DNA of 10,460 nt from CAZIGM01 sp964538675 (GTDB taxonomy: Bacteria > Bacillota > Bacilli > Tepidibacillales > Tepidibacillaceae): positions 1 through 10,460 of the forward strand of contig CAZIGM010000055.1 of assembly GCA_964538675.1 (NCBI GenBank). The letters are read 5' to 3'. The translations under genes were made by a program, and so were the position numbers. The notes beneath the pieces were generated by a model. It was not told the DNA's origin. It saw nothing but the letters and a program-made list of their open reading frames with translations, and searched no databases. This document shows, piece after piece, positions 5,944 through 10,460 of the stretch; the first letter of the stretch is position 1, and every line of letters starts with the position of its first letter.

Positions 5944-6462
5944 TTACTTTAATATTTGTAATCTAGATAAAGGATAGTATCTTATAATAGCTTTACCTAT
6001 AATATCTTCTTCATCTACAAAGCTTTTTTCCCATAAATGAGCATCATAACTATTATTACGATTATCACCAAGGAAAAAGTAATTTCCCTCAGGTACCTCT
6101 ATTGGACCAAAATCGTAATTTATTGGCTCCTCCACGTATGGTTCATCTATACTTACACCATTTCTGTATAAAATACCATCTTTAACTTCAATAATATCTC
6201 CCCCTACTCCAATCAATCGTTTTAAATAAGGTATGTCTGATTCAACTGGTGGATAAAAGACTACTAAATCACCAATTTCTAATTTAGTTGGTCTAGATAT
6301 TTTTTCAATTAAAATATGATCATTAATATTAACTGTAGGATACATTGAAGATGTTGGGATCACAATAGCTTCTACTGCATATGTTTGAATAGTTAAACTA
6401 ATAATTATAGCTATAATTATACTTGGTGCCCACTCTTTTAGTATTTTAAATATGGTCTTCAA
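5944..6462 (-). CDS. lepB: Type I signal peptidase (S26 family)
   Basis: 172 residues from the TTG at 6460-6462; numbering is from there. One N-terminal membrane segment (about 10-28) anchors the enzyme, whose catalytic domain lies outside the cytoplasmic membrane and removes signal peptides from secreted proteins. Box B IPTSSMYPT carries the catalytic Ser39, and YLKRLIGVGGD carries the general-base Lys81; both positions match the Ser/Lys dyad of Gram-positive SipS-type enzymes. GDNRNNSYDA (132-141) is the conserved box E start, but the usual 'SxDSRxxG' reads SYDAHLWE, so the Ser-Arg pair is replaced. GKAIIRYYPL ends the fold. The frame extends to a TTG at 6480, but GGAGTG (6469-6474) lies 6 nt before the internal TTG, so the shorter form is preferred. 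The gene follows the DUF1294 gene on the same strand with a gap of about 59 nt and may be cotranscribed. Confidence 0.93.
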   Translation of the reverse strand: MKTIFKILKEWAPSIIIAIIISLTIQTYAVEAIVIPTSSMYPTVNINDHILIEKISRPTKLEIGDLVVFYPPVESDIPYLKRLIGVGGDIIEVKDGILYRNGVSIDEPYVEEPINYDFGPIEVPEGNYFFLGDNRNNSYDAHLWEKSFVDEEDIIGKAIIRYYPLSRLQILK

Positions 6463-6468
6463 AAATAA

Positions 6469-6474
6469 CACTCC
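6469..6474 (-). promoter_or_regulatory. Ribosome binding site that decides the lepB start
   Basis: GGAGTG on the minus strand with spacer TTATTT leads to TTG at 6460-6462. The upstream TTG at 6478-6480 has no comparable site, and its six extra residues (starting LGVLFL after the first) are not needed for the signal-anchor. Confidence 0.55.
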
Positions 6475-6521
6475 TAACAAGAGATTTTACTTTCTGCTTA
6501 ATCATTTACATCAACAACTAG

Positions 6522-6806
6522 CTATAAGATATACTCTGTAATTATCAGATAATAAATAATTATGTTACATACAATTAGAAAAGGTATCCCATAATTAAAC
6601 CAAAAATGCTTTGTTTTATGTCTGAATTTTTTCATCCCAATATATATACCTACTCCACCACCAATTAATGCTATCAGATAAAGCCTTTTTTCTGGAATTC
6701 TCCATTTATTCTTTTTGGCCTTATATTTATCATAGCCCATAATAATGAATCCTGTTATATTAATTATAATTGTATATATTGCTAATAATATTATTAATTG
6801 GTTCAA
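6522..6806 (-). CDS. DUF1294 family small membrane protein
   Basis: 94 residues. The DUF1294 core is clear: MGYDKYKAKKNKWRIPEKRL (23-42), then ALIGGGVGIYIGMKKFRHKTKH (split: ALIGGGVGIYIGM 46-58, KKFRHKTKH 59-67), and a final hydrophobic segment from GIPFLIV to the end. Three hydrophobic stretches are likely membrane segments, with the basic RHKTKH loop conserved across the family. In other bacteria the domain may be fused to a cold-shock domain, but here it stands alone; no biochemical role is established. The start is TTG at 6804-6806 with GGGGAAGG 5 nt upstream; no ATG fits before the conserved region. It is the first gene of a two-gene minus-strand set with lepB. Confidence 0.9.
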   Translation of the reverse strand: MNQLIILLAIYTIIINITGFIIMGYDKYKAKKNKWRIPEKRLYLIALIGGGVGIYIGMKKFRHKTKHFWFNYGIPFLIVCNIIIYYLIITEYIL

Positions 6807-6936
6807 ATTGACCTTCCCCCGTCAATAAAAATAGTTTAATTGTAACATTCGTGTTTACCTAATAATATAATAACTTAATAGAGAATATATCTTTAAATCA
6901 ATATATATCAATAATTTATAATTAATGTGTTTTCTC

Positions 6937-6965
6937 TTGAATTTCTAATATTTTATAGTTATAAT
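6937..6965 (+). promoter_or_regulatory. Sigma-A promoter of the zinc-ribbon gene
   Basis: TTGAAT (6937-6942), exactly 17 nt, and consensus TATAAT (6960-6965). Predicted transcription start near 6972 gives an unusually long leader of about 104 nt. This is one of the best promoter matches in the window. The rest of the 6807-7075 gap shows nothing else I can support. Confidence 0.65.
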
Positions 6966-6971
6966 TAATTA

Positions 6972-7075
6972 GCTCTGATTGCTTATGTATACATTGACCT
7001 CCTAGTTTCTTTAGAGTTATGGAAGTTTCTTGTTTACTTTTGCTACAGGCAATTAATTTAAGGAGGTTTATTTAA
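6972..7075 (+). promoter_or_regulatory. Long 5' leader with an anti-Shine-Dalgarno sequence (candidate RNA switch or thermosensor)
   Basis: ACCTCCT (6997-7003) is the exact complement of the ribosome site AGGAGGT (7061-7067), so the leader can hide the site in a 7-bp helix closing a 57-nt loop. Within the loop AGTTTCTT occurs twice (7004-7011 and 7024-7031), 20 nt apart. I do not recognise a known riboswitch class. Temperature-dependent or cold-shock-type control is a guess from the architecture only. Confidence 0.45.
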
Positions 7076-7378
7076 ATGTATAATGATAAGAAATTGAATT
7101 GCAAGGAATGTGGTAAAGAATTTATATTTTCAGCATCAGAACAAGAATTTTATGCTCAAAAAGGGTTTACTAACGAACCTGTTCGCTGTCCAGAATGCCG
7201 TTCAGCAAGAAAATCGCAACAAAGGTCTGGTAGAGGAAATAATTTTAGACGCCAAGAACGTAAAATGTATTCAGTTGTATGTGACGAATGTGGGGCACAA
7301 ACCACTGTACCTTTTCAACCAAGTGGCGATAAACCAGTTTATTGTAAAGAGTGTTTTCAATCTCACAATAATAGATAA
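7076..7378 (+). CDS. Double zinc-ribbon (CxxC) protein
   Basis: 100 residues with four CxxC knuckles: Cys9/Cys12 with Cys38/Cys41, and Cys69/Cys72 with Cys90/Cys93. The first unit reads LNCKECGKEF...VRCPECR, the second VVCDECGAQTTVPF...KPVYCKECF; the second is the widespread 'CDxCG-TTVPF-P-GDKPVYCxxCF' zinc ribbon. Between them lies a basic Arg/Gln/Gly-rich linker (45-63, with RSGRGNNFRRQERK) that could bind nucleic acid. The family is annotated only as zinc-ribbon domain protein; nucleic-acid binding is inference. AGGAGGT lies 8 nt before the ATG. The gene has its own strong promoter, a long leader that may mask its ribosome site, and its own terminator, so it is an independently controlled unit. 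Confidence 0.9.
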   Translation: MYNDKKLNCKECGKEFIFSASEQEFYAQKGFTNEPVRCPECRSARKSQQRSGRGNNFRRQERKMYSVVCDECGAQTTVPFQPSGDKPVYCKECFQSHNNR

Positions 7379-7397
7379 CTAATAATTTATTAATAAA

Positions 7398-7423
7398 AAC
7401 CTTCTCATTTTTGTGAGGAGGTT
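7398..7423 (+). terminator. Intrinsic terminator of the zinc-ribbon gene
   Basis: AACCTTCTCA (7398-7407) pairs with TGAGGAGGTT (7414-7423), ten pairs including one G-T, with loop TTTTTG. The tail CTATTTA is only moderately T-rich. It starts 20 nt after the stop codon, as expected. Confidence 0.65.
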
Positions 7424-7430
7424 CTATTTA

Positions 7431-7480
7431 ATAAAGCCGAACTTTATTCAGATGGAGTTTTAACTCCACCTGAATTCTAG
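7431..7480 (+). repeat. Dispersed hairpin repeat, copy B1 (short form)
   Basis: It begins with the mini-hairpin ATAAAG-CCGAA-CTTTAT (7431-7447) and continues with CAGATGGAGTT, a 2-nt loop and AACTCCACCTG (one mismatch), ending GAATTCTAG. It matches copy B2 through GGAGTTTT and again from AACTCCACCTGAATTC, but lacks the 68-nt block that copies A and B2 carry between these points. The two copies B1 and B2 lie 42 nt apart in the same orientation. Confidence 0.85.
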
Positions 7481-7522
7481 TGAGACTTATCCTTTATTCT
7501 ATCTTGTTTAAATGAGATTTGG

Positions 7523-7640
7523 ATAAAGCCGAACTTTATTCAGATGGAGTTTTTCACCTAAAGGTATAAGGGCAACTAAGACTTACGCTACGTTTAAACT
7601 TGCGTAAATCAAGTTTTCTTTAACTCCACCTGAATTCGAG
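7523..7640 (+). repeat. Dispersed hairpin repeat, copy B2 (long form)
   Basis: It has the same start as B1 (ATAAAGCCGAACTTTATTC) and the same closing arm (TAACTCCACCTGAATTC). Positions 7550-7625 are identical to 3460-3535 of copy A. The arms differ between A and B2 while the inner 76 nt does not. With B1 and the terminator it fills the 301-nt gene-free stretch 7379-7679; nothing else is seen there. Confidence 0.88.
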
Positions 7641-7679
7641 TACAAGTGATGCTATGATTCTAATGTATATAATTTTAAT

Positions 7680-7904
7680 TCAATCTTTATTCTTCTTAGC
7701 CTCTTTTATTTTATGTGGAGTAATATCATTACCTTGACTATCGATAACTTTTAAAGAGTGTAATTGTGCTCTAAGGCTTTCTTTATATTTCTTTACATAT
7801 TCATTGCGTAAATTATTTTGTTCGATTTTTTCATCATCAGTTAAGCCTAATTCCTTTGATTTTTTTGCTAATTCATTAATTCTATTTATTTTATTTTTAT
7901 CCAT
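7680..7904 (-). CDS. DUF896 (UPF0291, YnzC-like) small helical protein
   Basis: 74 residues. The sequence INRINELAKKSKELGLTDDE, then EQNNLRNEYVKKYKESLRAQ and LHSLKVIDSQGNDITPHK, follows the DUF896 family closely, including B. subtilis YnzC. The first 45 residues form a two-helix hairpin in the YnzC structure, and the conserved 'DxxGNDxTP' lies near the C-terminus. The family is small, cytosolic and restricted mostly to Firmicutes; in B. subtilis ynzC lies next to SOS-response genes, but no clear function is known and no such neighbours are seen here. AGGAGG stands 8 nt before the ATG at 7902-7904. It is the last gene of a minus-strand run (aspartate kinase, yajQ, the 48-residue ORF), with a 78-nt gap to the ORF upstream. 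Confidence 0.92.
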   Translation of the reverse strand: MDKNKINRINELAKKSKELGLTDDEKIEQNNLRNEYVKKYKESLRAQLHSLKVIDSQGNDITPHKIKEAKKNKD

Positions 7905-7982
7905 TTATTTTTCCTCCTAAGTAGAAAAAGTCAATTTAAGAATTAATGCATATTAAAATATCCAAATAAATAATTGATATCA

Positions 7983-8129
7983 TCAAAAAAAAGGTATCTT
8001 ATCTATATCAGAAAGATGATGCGTTACTATTTTTTCTCCACTTAGTTTATTTATTTCAACATGACTATAATGATACTCTTCATCAGGGTAGTAATATTCA
8101 TCTACTCCATTGTAATCCCATGGAATCAT
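7983..8129 (-). CDS. 48-residue acidic, tyrosine-rich hypothetical protein
   Basis: ATG at 8127-8129 is preceded by a near-perfect ribosome site, GAAGGAGGG, 7 nt upstream, and the frame ends with TGA at 7983-7985. The product starts MIPWDYNGVDEYYYPDEEYH and continues YSHVEINKLSGEKIVTHHLS, then DIDKIPFF. It has no membrane segment and a cluster of Asp, Glu and Tyr at the start; three His in the middle and end could bind a metal, but this is only composition. I do not recognise a family. The coding region finishes in a run of eight T, so a slip there would add a different hydrophobic tail. A strong hairpin touches its ribosome site. It sits between yajQ and the DUF896 gene on the same strand. 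The ribosome site and protein-like composition make a real gene likely. Confidence 0.7.
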   Translation of the reverse strand: MIPWDYNGVDEYYYPDEEYHYSHVEINKLSGEKIVTHHLSDIDKIPFF

Positions 8130-8141
8130 TTATAATCCCTC

Positions 8142-8168
8142 CTTCTTAAGAACAGTATTCCTAAGAAG
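8142..8168 (-). promoter_or_regulatory. 11-bp hairpin abutting the ribosome site of the 48-residue ORF
   Basis: On the minus strand CTTCTTAGGAA pairs with TTCTTAAGAAG around a 5-nt loop (one G-T pair). The 3' arm runs directly into GGAGGG (8142-8137), so pairing reaches the edge of the Shine-Dalgarno sequence. No T-run follows, which argues against an intrinsic terminator for yajQ. It may tune translation or protect a processed end. Confidence 0.5.
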
Positions 8169-8204
8169 TTATATACTTTATTCAAAAATTATTGTATTTA
8201 TCTT

Positions 8205-8696
8205 TTATCTATAATTTATAAATTGTAAATCTATACCAAAGTCTTGCTCTTTAATTAATTGAATTATCCTTTGTAAGTCGTCTTTATTCTTTCCAGATAC
8301 CCTTATTTGATCGCCAATAATTTGTACCTGTACTTTAATTTTTGTTTCTTTAATAGTTTTTGTTATTTTTTTAGCAATATCTGTTTCTATACCTTGTTTT
8401 ATTTTTACAGCCTGTCTTATTAGACCACCACTAGCTTGTTCAATTTTACCATAATCAAGATTCTTAATTGGAACTCCTCTTTTAATCATTTTCGTTTTTA
8501 AAATATCAAGTATAGCTGTTAACTTATAATCATCTTCTGTTGTAATTTTTATTTCTTCACTATTAATAGTTATTTCAGACTTACTATTTTTAAAGTCATA
8601 TCTTTGTGATATTTCTTTATTAGCCTGATTAATTGCATTATTTAATTCTTGAAGGTCAACATTAGAGACTATGTCATAAGAAGAATCGTTAGCCAT
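8205..8696 (-). CDS. yajQ: YajQ family nucleotide-binding protein
   Basis: 163 residues, the normal length. The family start YDIVSNVDLQELNNAINQAN is followed by KEISQRYDFKNSKSEI, and the C-terminal half has VQVQIIGDQIRVSGKNKDDLQ and ends DLQFINYR. The fold is two RRM-like ferredoxin domains. YajQ proteins bind nucleotides or RNA, and the Xanthomonas homologue binds cyclic-di-GMP and acts as a transcription co-regulator; what it does in Firmicutes is not settled. AGGAGA lies 8 nt before the ATG at 8694-8696. The upstream gap to the aspartate kinase gene (117 nt) contains a possible terminator and a reversed copy of the dispersed repeat, so the leader of yajQ probably carries that repeat if transcription starts there or reads through. 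Confidence 0.95.
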   Translation of the reverse strand: MANDSSYDIVSNVDLQELNNAINQANKEISQRYDFKNSKSEITINSEEIKITTEDDYKLTAILDILKTKMIKRGVPIKNLDYGKIEQASGGLIRQAVKIKQGIETDIAKKITKTIKETKIKVQVQIIGDQIRVSGKNKDDLQRIIQLIKEQDFGIDLQFINYR

Positions 8697-8732
8697 TTTA
8701 AATCTCTCCTTTTGATTGTATTTATATTTACT

Positions 8733-8768
8733 CAGATATGAAAAACTCTATCTGAATAAAGTTCTGCT
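8733..8768 (-). repeat. Dispersed hairpin repeat, copy C (short form, reversed, degenerate)
   Basis: On the minus strand AGCAGAACTTTATTCAGATA is followed by GAGTTTTTCATATCTG. It matches the start of B1/B2 (AGCCGAACTTTATTCAGATG...GAGTTTT) with few changes. CAGATA (8733-8738) and TATCTG (8749-8754) form the stem, so the arm changed on both sides relative to B1 (TGG/CCA to TA-rich) while staying paired. It lies between aspartate kinase and yajQ. Confidence 0.7.
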
Positions 8769-8771
8769 AAA

Positions 8772-8814
8772 GATAATTTTACCATATTTATATATTAAAC
8801 TAGTAAAAATTATC
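8772..8814 (-). terminator. Possible terminator of the aspartate kinase gene
   Basis: On the minus strand GATAATTTTTAC (8814-8803) pairs with GTAAAATTATC (8782-8772), about 11 pairs with one bulge and a loop of about 20 nt. The first base of the stem belongs to the stop codon. Only three T follow, and the stem is AT-rich, so termination would be leaky. Confidence 0.4.
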
Positions 8815-10169
8815 TAATTAATACAAAAAAACTTATTATATAATGCCTTTATTGCTTTTTCTTCGTCAATTTTTTTAATACCAAACATCATGCTTACTTC
8901 TGACGAACCCTGATTAATCATTTCTATATTAACTTTAGCATCTGATAATGCTTTTGTTGCTTTTGATGCTAGTCCAACAGTATGTCTCATACCTTCACCG
9001 ACTATCATTATTAAGGCTAAGTCTTTTTCAATATCAATATCATCAACTTCTAGTTCATTTTTAATCCGATTTTTTATCCGCATCTCTATGTCTTCACTAA
9101 GTTGCTTTTCCCTTAATATTATAGATATATTATCAATACCTGAAGGAGTATGTTCGTAAGATAGGTTTTCATCTTCTAAAATTTTTAATAGTTTTCTTCC
9201 AAATCCGATTTCTCTATTCATTAAATATTTACTAACATAAATACTACAAAAACCTGAATCACTTGCTATACCAATAACAGGCTCATTTAATGCATCTCTA
9301 TGTAAAACTATTCTGGTCCCAGGTGCATCAGGATTATTGGTATTCTTTATATTTACAGGTATTTTAGACATATATGCTGGCATCAGAGCTTCTTCATTAA
9401 AAACACAGAATCCAGAATAAGATAACTCTCTCATTTCTTTATAGGTAAGTTCTTTTATTGGTAATGGATTAAATACAATATTTGGGTTAACTACAAAGAC
9501 TGAATCAACATCTGTAAAGTTCTCATATATTTCAGCTTCTACTGCAGCTGCTAATATAGAGCCAGTAACATCTGATCCACCTCTTGAGAATGTAATAATA
9601 TCTCCTTCTAGAGAATACCCAAAAAAGCCAGGGAATATAATAATTTTATTGTATTTATTTAATTGACTAAGCTTTTGATACGACTCTGGTAGAATTTGAA
9701 CATACCCAGATTTATTACTAACATATAATCCTGCGTCTTTTGGGTTGATATAAAGTGCATCTATGCCTTTGCTTTGAAAAAAATTAGCAACCATTTTTGC
9801 ACAATAATCTTCACCAATAGACTTTATATTTTCTATTAATTCACCATTATTAGAATTATGAGTTGTAAGTGATATTTTTAAATCATTAATAAACTCTTCA
9901 ATTGATTCATTTGATAACTCTAAATCAGTACATATTTCCTTAAATCTATCCAATATCATGTTTAATTCAGCATCAATGTCAGCAGATTCTAAATATTTAT
10001 AAGCGTAGTTAATTAATAAATCTGTTACTTTTATATCATTTTCAAATCGTTTACCAGGTGCTGACACAACAACTATTTTTCTCTCAGAATCTGATAACAC
10101 AATATTAAATACTTTTCTAATTTGATCAGCTGATGCTAACGATGTTCCACCAAATTTTGAGACCTTCAT
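8814..10169 (-). CDS. lysC: Aspartate kinase, monofunctional, with C-terminal ACT domains
   Basis: 451 residues. The enzyme phosphorylates aspartate to 4-phospho-aspartate (EC 2.7.2.4), the first step toward lysine, diaminopimelate, threonine and methionine, in the cytosol. KFGGTS at residues 5-10, the GE pair at 119-120, FSRGGSDVTGS at 194-204 and FTDVDSVFVVNP at 218-229 form the amino-acid-kinase active site. Two ACT modules follow (about 300-451); NQGSSEVSMMFGI at 419-431 is the typical effector-binding segment, so end-product feedback is expected. Length and start resemble the single-chain YclM/ThrD or LysC III group, not the alpha/beta type with an internal start. Which amino acid inhibits it cannot be told; the symbol is generic. 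GGAGG lies 6 nt before the ATG at 10167-10169. It has its own promoter, and I see no lysine riboswitch or T-box in the 65-nt leader. Confidence 0.95.
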   Translation of the reverse strand: MKVSKFGGTSLASADQIRKVFNIVLSDSERKIVVVSAPGKRFENDIKVTDLLINYAYKYLESADIDAELNMILDRFKEICTDLELSNESIEEFINDLKISLTTHNSNNGELIENIKSIGEDYCAKMVANFFQSKGIDALYINPKDAGLYVSNKSGYVQILPESYQKLSQLNKYNKIIIFPGFFGYSLEGDIITFSRGGSDVTGSILAAAVEAEIYENFTDVDSVFVVNPNIVFNPLPIKELTYKEMRELSYSGFCVFNEEALMPAYMSKIPVNIKNTNNPDAPGTRIVLHRDALNEPVIGIASDSGFCSIYVSKYLMNREIGFGRKLLKILEDENLSYEHTPSGIDNISIILREKQLSEDIEMRIKNRIKNELEVDDIDIEKDLALIMIVGEGMRHTVGLASKATKALSDAKVNIEMINQGSSEVSMMFGIKKIDEEKAIKALYNKFFCIN

Positions 10170-10240
10170 ACTTCTCCTCCAATTACTCTAAGACAGATAA
10201 TTTCTTTTATTTCTATAAATTATTTTACAATTTAATTAAG

Positions 10241-10269
10241 ATACTAGAGTATGTTACGAAATGTTTCAA
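10241..10269 (-). promoter_or_regulatory. Sigma-A promoter of the aspartate kinase gene
   Basis: On the minus strand TTGAAA (10269-10264), exactly 17 nt, and TAGTAT (10246-10241). Predicted start near 10234 leaves a 65-nt leader with GGAGGAG before the ATG. It lies downstream of the minus-strand terminator at 10305-10340, so the gene appears insulated from what precedes it. Confidence 0.6.
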
Positions 10270-10304
10270 TATATTTTTCATCTTAAATTAAAATTTTGTT
10301 AAAA

Positions 10305-10340
10305 AAATAAAAAAAACTAGTTATCTTTAAACTAGATTTT
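10305..10340 (-). terminator. Intrinsic terminator upstream of the aspartate kinase promoter
   Basis: On the minus strand CTAGTT (10334-10329) pairs with AACTAG (10322-10317) over a 7-nt loop, extended across one mismatch by A-run/T-run pairing, and is followed by a long T-rich tail (10316-10302). It probably ends a minus-strand transcript that begins beyond the right edge. On the plus strand it also shows as CTAG...CTAG with a T-run, so it could act in both directions. Confidence 0.5.
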
Positions 10341-10392
10341 TAAGTCCTAATCTTGTTGTCTAGATTATTAACATATCAATTGTAACATAAGA

Positions 10393-10460
10393 TTCCTTTA
10401 TAATAAAGGAACGGAGCTTACTTAACGTAAGTGAGTACCGAAGATTTAAGCAGTAACGCA
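10393..10460. other. Unidentified hairpin-rich element cut by the window edge
   Basis: TTCCTTTA (10393-10400) and TAAAGGAA (10404-10411) form an 8-bp stem with a 3-nt loop. Then CTTAC (10417-10421) pairs with GTAAG (10427-10431), flanked by CGG and CCG that could close an outer helix, followed by GAAGATTTAAGCAGTAACGC. No frame of useful length is present. GC is higher than in the surrounding gap. The order GGAG, hairpin, CCGAAG faintly recalls a glycine-riboswitch half, but the conserved bases do not match, so I do not call it one. Strand is unknown. Confidence 0.35.

Noticed and set aside
7110..7382. 90-codon plus-strand frame overlapping the zinc-ribbon gene
   Set aside because: The other frame has four paired CxxC motifs and an ideal ribosome site; this one has no recognisable domain.
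3432..7640. CRISPR array or mobile genetic element with transposase
   Set aside because: The repeats are few, unevenly spaced, and contain hairpins in place of spacers; no cas or transposase gene is present in the window.
7983..8010. Intrinsic terminator formed by the eight T at the end of the 48-residue ORF
   Set aside because: The only hairpin before it (ATCTT/AAGAT, 12-nt loop) is 5 bp and AT-rich, and is separated from the T-run by ACC; too weak to list.
10393..10460. Glycine or lysine riboswitch
   Set aside because: The GGAG-hairpin-CCGAAG order is only superficially similar; conserved bases such as GCGCCGAAGG (glycine) or the GGAAG/AGTA loops (lysine) are not seen.

Overview
The window looks like the chromosome of a low-GC, probably anaerobic member of the Bacillota (Clostridia or Tissierellia type). 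The DNA is very AT-rich, Shine-Dalgarno sequences are strong (AGGAGG, GAGGTG), several genes appear to start with TTG, and families typical of Firmicutes occur together: DUF1836, DUF896, TauE/SafE, type I signal peptidase, and a corrinoid-type [4Fe-4S] reductive-dehalogenase-like protein. The exact taxon cannot be fixed from the sequence alone.

Layout. Positions 1-609 (minus) hold a headless glycosyltransferase fragment joined out of frame to a truncated DUF1836 regulator, with a sharp GC step at the join. At 658-1419 divergent promoters that appear to share one -35 hexamer lead to a TrhA/hemolysin III membrane protein. Positions 1467-2564 carry a perfect terminator-like palindrome and the RdhA-like Fe-S protein (minus). 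A YhfI-type metallo-beta-lactamase-fold hydrolase (2709-3446, plus) ends inside a dispersed repeat. A TauE/SafE permease (3744-4493, plus) converges on a DUF418 membrane protein (minus). A 36-residue membrane microprotein (5818-5928, plus) converges on a signal peptidase I gene that follows a DUF1294 gene on the minus strand. A double zinc-ribbon protein (7076-7378, plus) has a strong promoter and a leader able to mask its ribosome site. Two further repeat copies follow. The right part is a minus-strand run: aspartate kinase, yajQ, a 48-residue acidic ORF and a DUF896 gene.

Most genes are single transcription units for housekeeping or envelope functions; I see no multi-gene pathway, defence island, CRISPR array, tRNA or rRNA. 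The most unusual content is non-coding. A hairpin repeat family has four copies in about 5.3 kb, in a short form (about 50 nt) and a long form that carries a 76-nt block identical between its two copies. One copy supplies the last codons and the stop of the hydrolase gene. The other notable points are the chimeric left end, the anti-Shine-Dalgarno leader of the zinc-ribbon gene, and an unidentified hairpin element cut by the right edge.
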